Below, one piece after another: positions 7,685 through 17,800 of a DNA stretch of 64,000 nucleotides. A program made the translations under genes and the position numbers. Every line of letters starts with the position of its first letter. Position 1 is the first letter of the stretch. The stretch is from Noviherbaspirillum sp. Root189 (lineage in GTDB: Bacteria; Pseudomonadota; Gammaproteobacteria; Burkholderiales; Burkholderiaceae_D): NCBI RefSeq assembly GCF_001428545.1, contig NZ_LMHZ01000023.1, positions 159,616-223,615 on the forward strand. Direction: 5' to 3'. The notes beneath the pieces were generated by a model. It was not told where the DNA came from. It worked only from the letters and a program-made list of their open reading frames with translations, and searched no databases.

Positions 7685-9454
7685 TTACTGCGAGGCCTGA
7701 TTTTTTGGAGCCATTCCCTGCACTCGTTGTTGGGTCTCCATCACGTCCTGCGCCCACGTTGCGCTTCCCTGGACAATGGTGGGTTTGAGGAGAATGACAA
7801 GTTCCCGTTTCTGTGTCGCCTGGCTGGTATTGCGAAACAGTGCACCGACGCCAGGCGCGTTTCCCGCACCGGGCAACTGAGATCGGTCGGATGAAGTGGC
7901 CTGTCGCATCAAGCCGCCAATGGCGACGATCTGTCCATCCTGGCCACGAACGACGCTATCGGTTTCAGAAATCGTGCTGGAGGCGAGCGGCAAACTGAAG
8001 GAACCGGCAGCGCCCAGGTTCAACGGTTTATCAACGGTTGTCACATTGCTGACGGAAGGATGAATATGCAACGTGATATTTCCACTGTCGTCAATCTGTG
8101 GCGTTACGTCGAGCGCGACGCCCGAGAAGAATGGTTGAACGGTGACCGTGGGACTGGTCGTACTGCTGGTGCCTACCGCCGTTGTCGTCGTACTTACGTT
8201 GGTCACGAAGAATTCGTCGCGACCGACCTTGAGCACCGCCTTCTGGTTGTTGAGCGTCGCGATGCGCGGACTGGACAACACATGCACGTTCCCCTGGGTC
8301 TCAAGGAAGGATATCAACGCAGCAAAATTAGCCGTCTGAAAGGCAAGCCCGAACAAAGAGCCGGCAGCTGCTGCGGGTGCAGCAAGGGTAAATCCGGGAA
8401 TGCCATTGACTGAATTAGCGTTGCCACCAGTGAGCGCAGGCGAAGTGCTGCCGTCGCGCGGACGCGGCGACAGGGTGGCGCCCGGAGAAACCATGCCCAG
8501 CGAAGACCGGCTGTTGCTCGACGCGTTGATGGATGCAAAGGAGGCCCAGTTGATACCGGACTGGAATCCGTCGTTCAACTCGACTTCCAGAATTTTGGCA
8601 TCGATAATGACCTGGCGGTCGACCGCGAGCTGGGTCGCTTTCAGATAAGCTGACACATTGCGCAACTCGTCCCACATTCCCCTGACCAGCACGATGCCGG
8701 ACTGCGGGCTGACGACGACGCTGCGTCCTTCCTTGTTGCCAATGATCGCCTCAAGCGACTGACGAAGCTCGCCCCAGAAGTCGTTGGTCGACGTAGTGCT
8801 GATCTTGCTCGAATTAAGCGTCGTGGACGTCACGCCGGCCGGCTGTCCCCCTATGGGTGAAGTTCCGGTGTTGTTGCTTGCGTTAGTGCCAGTGCCTGTG
8901 CCGGCGGACGAAATATCGCTGACTGAGCCGGAGGTAACGCGAATATCGGACGTACCCCTGCGGCTCCCCGTCAGGTAATTGACCTGGAAGACCTTGGTTT
9001 GCAGCGTCAGAGGCTTGACATAAATCCGGTTGCCTTCGACCTTGTAGTCATAGCCATACAGTTCCCGAATCGCATCGAGCGCTTCGAGAACCGTCACATC
9101 CTTCAGGTTGACCGAGATATTGCCCGTCACATCCGGATGGACCAGCATGCTGTACTGCGTACCAGAGACGATCCCCATGAAAAACTGGGCAGCCGGCACA
9201 TTGTTGAACGTGACGCCGAAACGCTCTTCCAGCGGCTGCCGGGTTCTGGGCACTTCAATCTGGATAGGAGGAAGCAAGGCCGCGGCGACCGCATCAGGCT
9301 GGGCAACCTGCGCCGAAGGCTGGGTGGACGCCCTGGACAATTCGGCATTGATCAGATCGAAGGTTTCGTGTTTTGGAGGTGCGGATGTACATCCGGCCAA
9401 TCCCAGAATCACTATGGCTGACGTAATTTTTTGCACGCTGTACCTTACCATCAT
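7685..9454 (-). CDS. mshL: MSHA outer-membrane secretin MshL
   Basis: A 589-residue lipoprotein secretin. The lipobox LAGC puts the lipidated Cys at residue 22. A short STN/secretin N0 domain (about 78-165) is followed by a Gly/Thr/Ser-rich insert (about 165-225), N1-type repeats, and the C-terminal secretin gate domain. The latter has the conserved SQLPGAGNAPGVGALF and ELVILLKPTIV blocks. It forms the outer-membrane channel through which the pilus exits. The start is ATG 9454, overlapping the mshK TGA; a second ATG (9451) directly follows, so the exact start is ambiguous by one residue. Confidence 0.93.
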   Translation of the reverse strand: MMVRYSVQKITSAIVILGLAGCTSAPPKHETFDLINAELSRASTQPSAQVAQPDAVAAALLPPIQIEVPRTRQPLEERFGVTFNNVPAAQFFMGIVSGTQYSMLVHPDVTGNISVNLKDVTVLEALDAIRELYGYDYKVEGNRIYVKPLTLQTKVFQVNYLTGSRRGTSDIRVTSGSVSDISSAGTGTGTNASNNTGTSPIGGQPAGVTSTTLNSSKISTTSTNDFWGELRQSLEAIIGNKEGRSVVVSPQSGIVLVRGMWDELRNVSAYLKATQLAVDRQVIIDAKILEVELNDGFQSGINWASFASINASSNSRSSLGMVSPGATLSPRPRDGSTSPALTGGNANSVNGIPGFTLAAPAAAAGSLFGLAFQTANFAALISFLETQGNVHVLSSPRIATLNNQKAVLKVGRDEFFVTNVSTTTTAVGTSSTTSPTVTVQPFFSGVALDVTPQIDDSGNITLHIHPSVSNVTTVDKPLNLGAAGSFSLPLASSTISETDSVVRGQDGQIVAIGGLMRQATSSDRSQLPGAGNAPGVGALFRNTSQATQKRELVILLKPTIVQGSATWAQDVMETQQRVQGMAPKNQASQ

Positions 9455-9846
9455 TGAGGCCCGCTGCCTGTTCTTGAGCTGTTGCGGTCCTGCCCGGACC
9501 GTCTTTGGACCTGAGGCAAGAGCTTCAAAGTCCTTGATTCCTTTCCATTGCGCAGAACGACCTCGTTTTCCGTTATTTTCACAACTTGTGCCTCACCGAC
9601 CTTGTCCCCCACATGAACAATCTGACCATTGATTGTAGCGACGCGTCGCTTGGGCGAAATCAGCACGGATTGCAATTCTGGCGCGGCCGGCACGTTTTCC
9701 GTTTCCCGCTCATCCTTCTGCAAAGCCGCGGGCGGTCGCGTCGGATCCGGCAATGCCTGCGCTCCAGCATTCATCGCTTGAGTTGCCATCAAATAAATTG
9801 CGGCCATTGTGACTGTTTTAATTTTTTTACTCAAATGTTGAGCCAT
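9451..9846 (-). CDS. mshK: MSHA biogenesis protein MshK
   Basis: This 131-residue exported protein has a hydrophobic signal segment over about residues 10-30. The motif DPTRPPAAL follows, the hallmark of MshK/PilP-like proteins. The C-terminal part (about 58-110) reads as a small beta domain like the C-domain of PilP (SVLISPKRRVATINGQIVHVGD). PilP-like proteins connect the inner-membrane alignment complex with the secretin. The gene overlaps mshJ by 16 bases at its start and mshL by 4 bases at its end, so it lies inside a tightly coupled operon. Confidence 0.85.
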   Translation of the reverse strand: MAQHLSKKIKTVTMAAIYLMATQAMNAGAQALPDPTRPPAALQKDERETENVPAAPELQSVLISPKRRVATINGQIVHVGDKVGEAQVVKITENEVVLRNGKESRTLKLLPQVQRRSGQDRNSSRTGSGPQ

Positions 9847-10553
9847 TTTTTATCCAGACTCAGCGTAAAGAGAGTCAGCGTCAGACTCGAATCGGGATAG
9901 GCGTCGACATTCAACCTGGCTTTTGCCCAAAAAAGCTGCCATGGCATGCGCTCAAGCTGCTCAAGGTAATGTGTGATATCCGCATAGCTGCCTACAACGA
10001 CAATCTCGACGCCATGCTTGTAGACGGCGCCCTTGGGCTCCGCCTGATCGGCCTTGTCCGTCTTTTCCTTTTGCGCTGGCCTGCTTGCCGGGGCGCTGCC
10101 CTGAGCAGGAACAGCCTCCAGGGGCTCGTTCAGCAGTGAGACCGACAGTGTCTTCAACGATTTGAGGCGGAGGCGTCCATCGCGCCTGAGCAAATCCTCC
10201 AGCAGCATGGGCATCTTGTCGGGAGAAACGAGGCCATTTTGCATGCCTGCCAGCTCATCTTTCATTTTCGCCGACTGCTGCAGCAATTGCTGCAGCCGCA
10301 GCCGGGTTGATGCATCCGGGTCTACGTCATGCGACATCACACGCTGCCGGATTTCGGCCTGCATTGCGGCAATCTGCTGCTGGTCTTCGTTGACCTTCTG
10401 GGCCAGTTTCTTTTGTTGCGAAAACTGCGGATCAACCAGAAAGCTGTTGACCAACGATACCAGCACCAGCGCCGCAATACCGAACGCCATTGCGCGCTCG
10501 CGCAAGCTCAGTGCATCTATCCTGGACGCGAGTTTTTCCCAGTATTCCTTCAT
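9831..10553 (-). CDS. mshJ: MSHA biogenesis protein MshJ (PilO/GspM-like)
   Basis: This 240-residue bitopic membrane protein has a short cytoplasmic N-terminus (MKEYWEKLASRIDALSLRER), one transmembrane helix (about 21-40), a Gln/Glu-rich coiled coil (about 45-110) and a ferredoxin-like periplasmic C-terminal domain. This architecture matches MshJ, the PilO/GspM equivalent of the MSHA alignment complex. The ATG overlaps the stop of the preceding pilN-like gene by four bases. No unusual residues were noted. Confidence 0.88.
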   Translation of the reverse strand: MKEYWEKLASRIDALSLRERAMAFGIAALVLVSLVNSFLVDPQFSQQKKLAQKVNEDQQQIAAMQAEIRQRVMSHDVDPDASTRLRLQQLLQQSAKMKDELAGMQNGLVSPDKMPMLLEDLLRRDGRLRLKSLKTLSVSLLNEPLEAVPAQGSAPASRPAQKEKTDKADQAEPKGAVYKHGVEIVVVGSYADITHYLEQLERMPWQLFWAKARLNVDAYPDSSLTLTLFTLSLDKKWLNI

Positions 10554-11248
10554 TGCGCTACCGCTCCCGAATCGACCTGCTTGTTGGCATCCGAGGTCGC
10601 CCCCGAAGACTTCAGTACGAACTCGACATAGCGCGCTGGCACCGGCTTGGCCGCAGCGGCTTCCGGTGCGTTCGCAGCGGCGCCGGGCGGTGCGTCCACC
10701 TCCGGGTTCACCATCATCAGTTGCGAAAATGATTTGCCCTGCATGACCGTCTCTTTCTTGAGACGGCTGATATACGCGGGCACAAGCTCAGGCTGAAGAG
10801 CGCGTCCGCGTAACTCGAATTCGTTGGCGACGCCGTCGATTCCGAAACTGGTCAGCCACAGTCCATCGACAATCTGGCGCGAAAACGCGCGCAGGTACGC
10901 GGAATAGCCATTCGTATTCCCTACGCCACCGCCGCGTACGAAATCGTATGCCTGGGTTTGTGACCGCAATTCCGCCTCCACATGGTGCAATTGCGCTTCA
11001 ATCTCCTTGCTTTTCTGCCGGGGAGGATAATCTGCGCTGACCTTTGCCAGCTGGGCCTTGGTAGCGCCAAGCTGATTTGCCGTGGCGGCGGCCTGTTCCT
11101 GCATCGCGCCCAGTTGCATCTGCGCATAACCGGCGACGACAAATGAGCCAAGCAGGATTGCGCCCAGACCCTGGGCCATCGTAATCGCTGAGAAGTGCTT
11201 TTTCTGTTTAAGAAAGATCGGATTGAAGAGATTGATCTGCTGACTCAC
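10550..11248 (-). CDS. PilN-like MSHA biogenesis protein (MshI2 type)
   Basis: A 232-residue PilN-family protein. The N-terminus SQQINLFNPIF is the PilN motif that, in type IVa pili, docks into the actin-like PilM partner. A transmembrane helix (about 23-45), a coiled coil (about 48-90) and a compact periplasmic domain follow. It lies directly after mshI (the PilM-like gene), with a four-base overlap, and before mshJ, which is the expected M-N-O order. Some MSHA loci call this gene mshI2; I leave the symbol empty because names vary. Confidence 0.85.
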   Translation of the reverse strand: MSQQINLFNPIFLKQKKHFSAITMAQGLGAILLGSFVVAGYAQMQLGAMQEQAAATANQLGATKAQLAKVSADYPPRQKSKEIEAQLHHVEAELRSQTQAYDFVRGGGVGNTNGYSAYLRAFSRQIVDGLWLTSFGIDGVANEFELRGRALQPELVPAYISRLKKETVMQGKSFSQLMMVNPEVDAPPGAAANAPEAAAAKPVPARYVEFVLKSSGATSDANKQVDSGAVAQ

Positions 11249-12195
11249 AGCGTCTTCTCCTTGTGCCGCAAGGCCGCGCCCAGTGTCATGAAATAACGCT
11301 GCTGCGACTGTACTGATCCCAGGTCGGGGATTTTTGTGATATCGACTATCGATCCCAGATCGACGTTTTCTACGGGAATATACAGGTTCGACGAAAGGTA
11401 ATTCCGCAAGGACTCGCCCCCCTCGCCAAGCGGCGCGAGAAAAAGCCTTGATACCGTGACAAACTGGTATTGCCGTTCAAAGTGATCCAGCGAGCGCTGC
11501 AGTTCGAGCGTGATTCTCTCGTGGCAGGCAACGCGGTCATCGCCATAGGTCTGCTGCAACTGGGATAACGGCACATCAATCCGCCGCGTCAGATAGAGTT
11601 CCCCCGCATACGTGACCGTCAACAAGCCTCCTTCTGCATCAAAGGAAAGGAATGCCACACCGCGTCCTTCCGGCTCCAGCAAAGCCGAGATATTGCGTTG
11701 TGCCATGTCGGGAATATCGATGACCGACAAGGGGATCTTGACGCTTCCCAGCAATTCCTGCCGCGTCTGGATCACGTTATTACGTGCAGCCACTGCATAC
11801 ATGGTGTGCGTGCGGCTTGACGAATTTTTATCCGCGGGAACGTCAAGCACATCAATGGTGGCATCATCGATGTGAAAGTCCAGCATATCCTTGATACGCC
11901 AGCGGATCGCCGCTTTGAGTTCTTCGGGCGGTACGGAGGGTGCCTCGACTGACAGCATCTGATATTCGCGCGGACCCAGCAGCGTGGAACAGTGGTAACG
12001 CGACAGGTTGAGCCCTTTGCCAAGCTTGTCCAATGCATCACCGACAGGGAGATTTTCCAGTGGCTGGAAGACCGCAGACTCGACGCTGGGCCTGGCATTC
12101 GGCGGTCGAACAACATGGACTGCGCAAATGCCGTCTGCGTGCAAACTAACGGCCATCCATCCCGGATTTTTTTTAGTTTTTGCAAAGGAAAACAT
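11245..12195 (-). CDS. mshI: MSHA biogenesis protein MshI (PilM-like actin-fold ATPase)
   Basis: This 316-residue protein has the PilM/GspL-like actin fold: phosphate-loop-like segment GWMAVSLHADG near the N-terminus and LSFDAEGGLLTVTYAG in the middle. It is the cytoplasmic member of the alignment complex and should bind the N-terminus of the downstream PilN-like protein. I place the start at ATG 12195 (MFSFAKTKKN). The frame also allows GTG 12222, and neither start has a strong ribosome site. A 147-base gap with a candidate promoter separates it from mshP, so the I-N half of the cluster may have its own transcript. Confidence 0.87.
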   Translation of the reverse strand: MFSFAKTKKNPGWMAVSLHADGICAVHVVRPPNARPSVESAVFQPLENLPVGDALDKLGKGLNLSRYHCSTLLGPREYQMLSVEAPSVPPEELKAAIRWRIKDMLDFHIDDATIDVLDVPADKNSSSRTHTMYAVAARNNVIQTRQELLGSVKIPLSVIDIPDMAQRNISALLEPEGRGVAFLSFDAEGGLLTVTYAGELYLTRRIDVPLSQLQQTYGDDRVACHERITLELQRSLDHFERQYQFVTVSRLFLAPLGEGGESLRNYLSSNLYIPVENVDLGSIVDITKIPDLGSVQSQQRYFMTLGAALRHKEKTL

Positions 12196-12225
12196 GCTGT
12201 CGAAGTAAGGATGAGAAACCACCTG

Positions 12226-12254
12226 AACTTATGGGAATAAACCCTTGCTGTCAA
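12226..12254 (-). promoter_or_regulatory. Candidate sigma-70 promoter for mshI to mshN
   Basis: On the minus strand TTGACA (12254-12249) is followed after 17 bases by TAAGTT (12231-12226). The -35 is perfect; the -10 is weak. It lies 31 bases before the mshI ATG, in the only sizeable gap between mshP and mshN. Motif-based only. Confidence 0.35.
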
Positions 12255-12342
12255 TCAATTTCCCTATGCCAATCAGCAAACCAACAGACTTGTTTTAATC
12301 TATTTCCATATAGAAACTAAAGTGGATGATAGTGGAATTCCC

Positions 12343-12837
12343 TTATGGGCAATCACCTGGATTTGTGCCTCTCGGACAAAAGGCAATTACCTGTCGCGCA
12401 CGCTCAACGTAGCTCGCTGTGGTGGCGGCATTGTTATCCGGACAGACTGAGGAATTGCATGCTATCGCCTCAACCCGATAACCGCGTACTGATTGTGGCG
12501 TACCCGCCGCCGTTTCACCCTCAACAAAATTATTCGTTGCCGTGCAGCGCACGGTAACGCGGAAGCCATTTGCCGCAGTCAGGTCTAAAGTTTGTACCGC
12601 CGCATTGCAGTTGCCCGCAGTGCGCCAGATACCCGCTGGCTGGAAGATTTGAAAAAGCCCCCAATCCGTCCCGGCCTTCGCCGCCTGCCAGGCGCGGGCC
12701 GATTCAATGTCCTGGGCCGAACCAAGCTGCTGCGCCGTCCCGAATTTGACGATTGCCCCCGCAAGCGCGGCGAGAATAACAAGCACGACGATTGCTGCGA
12801 TGGCACCGAAGCCTTTTTGCGCTTGCTGTCTTCTCAT
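12343..12837 (-). CDS. mshP: MSHA biogenesis protein MshP
   Basis: A 164-residue pilin-like or minor-pilin-associated protein. It has a short basic N-terminus (MRRQQAQKGFGAIAAI) and one hydrophobic helix (about 9-30). The motif GSAQDIESARAWQAAKAGTDWGL is typical of MshP/PilX-like proteins, which take part in minor-pilin complexes. The leader lacks the E at +5, as is usual for MshP. Its ATG overlaps the stop of mshO (ATGA). It is the last gene before the 147-base gap preceding mshI. Confidence 0.85.
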   Translation of the reverse strand: MRRQQAQKGFGAIAAIVVLVILAALAGAIVKFGTAQQLGSAQDIESARAWQAAKAGTDWGLFQIFQPAGIWRTAGNCNAAVQTLDLTAANGFRVTVRCTATNNFVEGETAAGTPQSVRGYRVEAIACNSSVCPDNNAATTASYVERARQVIAFCPRGTNPGDCP

Positions 12838-13772
12838 GGCACATTATCTACATGAGCCCCAAACGACAACGATACGGTTTCGTTGCTGTCGCTCAGGTCG
12901 AGTTGCATCCAGACGAATCCGCGTTGCTGCGTAGTGCCGATAGCGGGGCTATAAACAAAATTGCAGCTTCTGACATTCCTGGTCACCACGGCAGCATCCG
13001 CTGTCGTCGGACAGACTGTCGGATAAGCCGGCGTAAAGCCACGATGCAGCCGATACAGCGTGCCCTTTCCGTTGCCTTGCGCATCGACGGTGCCGTCCGC
13101 TCCGTCACAGACATAAAAGACTGCGGGCGCATTGCCATTATTGGCAACGATGCTGAATCGTCCGCCTGCATAACCGAGCGGGAACTGATGGGTGTTGAAC
13201 GAGAGCCGCTGCTGCCCGAACGTCGCCTGCGGCGAACTGGCAATCGCTGTAATTGCGGCCCTGGTTGTACCCGCGTAGACGTCATTCGGATTCTGATTGC
13301 CGACCACAACCCAGTCGCCGACCGCAGGCAAGGTCGACATTGGCGACAACACGTCGAAACCGGTCGATGGCTGCGATGTGTCGAGCGGCATGCTGCAGGT
13401 GGCAGTCGTACAGGTGGCGGCGTCGTTGGTGACATCCGGCGCCAGGCGATAGCGCCCTCCGGTGGTCGTTGGCAGCAACTCAAAGCAATGGTCGCTAGGG
13501 CTGCGGATCGAATTCGGCACGGCCATCCGGATATCGCGCGCCATGCGCCGCAGTGCGGTATCGGCATTATCGGTCAGGCCCGCCCTGCGCCGCGCATCGA
13601 AATAGCTGTTTGTTGCCGGAATGAAGAAGACCATCAGCCCCGCCGCAATAACACCGGTAAGGGCAATAACGATCACCAGTTCGACCAGAGTGAAGCCGCG
13701 AACGCACATGCGGAAGCTTGCCCTCCTGTGCTCATGTACTTCTACTCTCGTATGCATGGCAGGATTCTTCAT
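12834..13772 (-). CDS. mshO: MSHA minor prepilin MshO
   Basis: This 312-residue type IV prepilin-like protein has a 26-residue basic leader and the processing site G/FTLVELVIVIALTG, with Glu at +5. The body contains DARRRAGLTDNADTALRRMARDIR, as in PilW/MshO-type large minor pilins, and several Cys residues. It should be cleaved and methylated by the prepilin peptidase and sit at or near the pilus tip. It overlaps mshD and mshP by four bases each (ATGA), so the C-D-O-P block is translationally coupled. Confidence 0.88.
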   Translation of the reverse strand: MKNPAMHTRVEVHEHRRASFRMCVRGFTLVELVIVIALTGVIAAGLMVFFIPATNSYFDARRRAGLTDNADTALRRMARDIRMAVPNSIRSPSDHCFELLPTTTGGRYRLAPDVTNDAATCTTATCSMPLDTSQPSTGFDVLSPMSTLPAVGDWVVVGNQNPNDVYAGTTRAAITAIASSPQATFGQQRLSFNTHQFPLGYAGGRFSIVANNGNAPAVFYVCDGADGTVDAQGNGKGTLYRLHRGFTPAYPTVCPTTADAAVVTRNVRSCNFVYSPAIGTTQQRGFVWMQLDLSDSNETVSLSFGAHVDNVP

Positions 13773-14284
13773 GGTTCGCCAGGCGGCAGTCCCGCTGCAT
13801 AATTGGTACGCCAGCCGGCCAGTGCCAAGGATTCAGTACCGTGCGTCACCGTCACCGTAATCTGATACACGTTGCTGCCTGCAAGATTGCCATTGCCCGA
13901 GACCGTATTCAGAATGCCTGCCTGATCTACCACTACAGCGACGTTATAACCGGACAGCGCCGGAATCAGCGTGCCAGTCGTATCACAAAAACCGCCTGTG
14001 GTTTGCAGACCGTTATAGTCGAGAATGTCATTGAACGCCATCCTCGCCGGACAAGGTCCCGGCGCGTTGGCCTGCGCAGGCGCGGCGGCTGCAAAGGGCT
14101 GCAAGGTAATTTCTTCCATCATTCCTTCGGCAATCGCCAGCATCTGCTTGCGGATCATCGGATCGGCGCTGCTCCTGACCACGGTCGTAAAAGCGCTCAT
14201 CACTCCCGCGATGCCCACACCAAGGATAACGATCGCCATCACCAGCTCGATCATCGTCATGCCGGTTTGCCGTCTAATTGACAT
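13769..14284 (-). CDS. mshD: MSHA minor prepilin MshD
   Basis: A 171-residue prepilin. The chosen ATG 14284 gives an 8-residue leader and the processing site G/MTMIELVMAI. Met replaces Phe at +1 and Glu is kept at +5, as is common for MshD/PilV-like proteins. The longer frame to 14461 would put 60 foreign residues before the leader and overlaps mshC, so I reject it. After the N-terminal helix the sequence is typical of a small minor pilin with a Cys pair. The start overlaps the mshC stop by 11 bases. Confidence 0.88.
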   Translation of the reverse strand: MSIRRQTGMTMIELVMAIVILGVGIAGVMSAFTTVVRSSADPMIRKQMLAIAEGMMEEITLQPFAAAAPAQANAPGPCPARMAFNDILDYNGLQTTGGFCDTTGTLIPALSGYNVAVVVDQAGILNTVSGNGNLAGSNVYQITVTVTHGTESLALAGWRTNYAAGLPPGEP

Positions 14285-14810
14285 AACCGGTTGCCCCCAC
14301 CACGGTGATTGATGTGAGGCCAGTGATGCCGATCGAGTAATCGGTAATGACCCCCTCGCTTGACGTGACCACGCCGGAAGGCTGGAAGTAGATTGGTCCC
14401 CTGCCGGACGAAATCCGGTCGCCTGAAGTTTTTGCATAGACACTTTGCCCGTCTGGCGCATTCAGGGTCTTATCCGTACAGCTTGTGGCAGGGTTGGCGG
14501 ATGCAATATGCAAGGTAATGCTGTCGGCGGCGACATCCGCGCACACCAGCCTGCGGTGGCTGACCGCGGATTTTTGCGCGTAGCGCAGCGCGGCGACCGC
14601 TTCATCACGAAACGCCGTCGCCCTGAAGTCATCGGTATTTGACATGCGCGGCAAGGCGACCACCGCGAGAATGCCGATCAGCACCATGATCATCACCAGT
14701 TCGACAAGAGTGAACCCGGTCTGGCGATGGGCTGACCAGCTGCAGGCCGGCCACCGGCGCATTTGAATCTGATGCTGGCTGCGTCGGCCATGCGGAATAA
14801 TGCAGCCCAT
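14274..14810 (-). CDS. mshC: MSHA minor prepilin MshC
   Basis: A 178-residue prepilin with processing site G/FTLVELVMIMVLIG and Glu at +5. The start ATG 14810 overlaps the mshQ stop by one base (TGATG) and has GGGAG upstream. It gives an unusually long 32-residue leader. An internal ATG at 14762 would give a more normal 16-residue leader but has no ribosome site. Downstream of the helix the protein has a GspH/FimT-like domain (DEAVAALRYAQKSAVSHRR). It is a probable minor pilin of the MSHA pilus. Confidence 0.85.
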   Translation of the reverse strand: MGCIIPHGRRSQHQIQMRRWPACSWSAHRQTGFTLVELVMIMVLIGILAVVALPRMSNTDDFRATAFRDEAVAALRYAQKSAVSHRRLVCADVAADSITLHIASANPATSCTDKTLNAPDGQSVYAKTSGDRISSGRGPIYFQPSGVVTSSEGVITDYSIGITGLTSITVVGATGYVN

Positions 14811-17800
14811 CAGAACAGCTCCCGGATGTGGACTGCTCTTCTTGTCTCGGGCGTATAGATGCCAAAGGTAGCGCTTGCCGCCGGATCGTTTTGAAAAGTG
14901 GCTCCCGGCGCCCATTTTCCCTTAAGATAATCGTGGTTCCCGGCGGTTGCCGCGCATGCGACACCGTCGCTCGGATCCGCGCCTAGGTCAGCGCAGATAT
15001 CGACGGTGCCGGTGTAGCCCGTACCGGGTTTGGTCAATGTGATCGCTCCCAGGCCATTGGTAATCTGAACATCGCCTCCCAGCGTCACCGGCCATGCCGA
15101 CATCGTGTTGCTCTTGGCATCCCGGTAGTTCGCCGCGCGCAACGCGCCGGCAGCAATGCGCGTGCAACTGTCGGCGTTGTTGAGTATCCACGACTTTCCA
15201 CTCCAGTACTGTGCTTGCACGGGCAGCGTGACGTTTGTCTGCCCCTGTGCGGACGCGCTGAACAGTGCGAGACGGCCAAAGCGAAGATTGTTGTTGGCCA
15301 GCGCAACCCGATTGGCATTCAGGTTCAGATCGCTTGCTTTGACCGTAATGCCATCGGTGTCGCGGGGTACGATACCCAGCGCCAGGGTTGCGAACGGACC
15401 GTCCTGCACCGCAACTCTCTCGAATCTCACATCCCCGCTGATCGTGGTGGCGCCATTGACCCAGCCACCGGCAGCCGCTGAAACAGCCCTCATGCGGGTC
15501 GAATAATCCGTTGAATTCTGGACAGCGGCGAGACCAAAGGAACCATCGGTTCCAGCCGACGTAGACGCCCACTGCGTAGCGAATCTGGCATTCCGGTCTG
15601 CTACCGACATGGAAGACCACTTTGCATCGTTGGGATCAAACAGATTGAGGAAAGCGTAGCTGTTGCGGTAATTTTGTGTCACGTCGCCGCTTGTGTTGCG
15701 TGCCGTCAGCGTAAAACCTAGACGGAAGGTTTCATCCATGTAAGTGAAGGTTGAATCGGGCAAATCAGGCAAACATATCGGCCGCCGGATAATGCTTGGT
15801 GCCGCCACCGTGAAATGGTCGGGCGTGATCCGGCCGACCACGTCGCTGAGAATCGGTACATTGAGCTCTGCTGCGCCCAGATAATTCGTCACCGCATAGG
15901 CGCTGCCACCACTACCCCCGATCTTGAAGTTGCCGACTTCGCTATAACTGATCGCATTTGTTAGTGCCGCCGCGCCGGACGCCAGCGTTACCGTAGTGGG
16001 CGACAGCGTACCAAGAGTGTAGGTAGTCGTATCCGTGGGAGCGTTCGCAGGAGGTGCCAGCACAGGCGCCAGGCTGACCACTCCTGCGTTATTGGTCGTG
16101 CCATTGAAACGCGCGGTCAGTCCGGGATTGGCCGTGGCGATGGTTGCGGTAGTAATACCTGTATCCGGTATCCCGTCGCCGCGTTGCGCACTCGTACCAT
16201 CGGTATTTTGGGTATCAGCACTTGCCACCCAGCGCCATGCGCTTAAGGTCCCGCTGAATGGCGCTCCGGCTTTGGCGAAGGCACTCGCTCCAGCAGAGTT
16301 AGTGATTGAGCCGGAAGCGAATCCCGTTGCGGTAATGACAAAAGGACGCACTGTGAAATTGGAAGAAATTCCCGTCACCGTACTGGTTCCGCTAGGCATA
16401 CCGTTCAAGCTCAGACGCAGCGCATATTGTCCGACATCGGTTGAGCACAGATAGAACGTCGCCTGACCTGCCGAGAAATTAAGCGTGATCGGCGTGCCGC
16501 CGGTCGTCAATGGCGGAACTACGGAACCGGGGCAGGACGCCGAACTGGTATTGATTGTCGGGCCTGTGGCCCCGGCGGGATGGTTCAATCCGGGAACGTA
16601 ATAGATGGTTCCGCTGTACTGGCCCGTCGTCGTCGCAGTGCTCCCACAAGTCGAGACGGTGGCTCTTACGGTATGCGGCCTGCCAGCGACCGCGCCATAC
16701 GCCGGCGTCAGCATATCGACGTCGGTGAGCGTCACTCCAGTCGAATTGTCTGTGAACGTGATATTGCCTGACGACCCCTGCATCACATTAGGTGATGCAT
16801 ACACGGCGTCGACCGCCGAGACCGTGAAGGTTTCCTCAACGGTGTCGCCGAGGTACAAAGTCACCGAGCCATTCGTCAATGTCACCGTATTGCCGGACAA
16901 GCGGACGCCGGCTGTGTTATACCACCGTGGATTAGGCGTTGACGCAGTCAGGGTAACGGTGCCGTTGTAGCTGGTCAAAGGCGTACCGGTGCCGTTGGCG
17001 GCACTCATTGCAGTGATCGTTACCTTGGGTCCGAGTAGCGCCGGCGTACAGGTCGTGGATGTCGCCGGACTGACGCTGATGGCAAAACTGGGCGTATTCG
17101 GAGACCCGATGGTGACGTTGGCAAAATCCGTCTGGTTATTAGTAAGTCCCGCCGTCGTCTGGGCCGTATTGACATAGGTGTGCCCTACCGTCGCATCGGC
17201 CGGAACCTGCATCTTGATATTCAGCTTGGAGACGGTTCCGGCAGTGACCGTGGCAGGAGACCAGGTAATTGTAGTCGCTGTGCTGGAAGCCCCGGTATTG
17301 GGATCTGTCGCTGTATAGGTGCCCGTGGTGATCGGAGGATCAAGCGCATTGGACGGCGTGGATGAAATATAGGTCAATACCGGCGGCAGGAAGTCGGTGA
17401 TCTTGACGCCTGACATTGTGGAGTCGCCCGTATTGGCAAAATTAAGTGTAAATGTGACCGTACTGCCCGGCGTAGGTGTGGCATTGTCGACGGTTTTGGT
17501 GAAGTTGGCGTTGTTGCTCACGCACTGCGTATATGTCGTCCCAGAGCCGGTGTTACTCGTCAGGTCCCATTTGGATCCGCCATCGGGGTCGCGCGCCATA
17601 TCCTTATTGCCGTAGTTATTCAGCACCAGCATGTTGAACTGCTTGGGCGTGGAGGCGGAGGCTCCTGCCTGGGACGTCAGCGATGTCGCGAGCGCGGGAC
17701 AGCCTGTCGTGCTATTGGCAAGGCCTGGAAACCAGCTGCTCGCCGCCGACCCCGGCCATGGTTCGGGCGGCGATGAATTATCGAACACAAAGGCATCGAC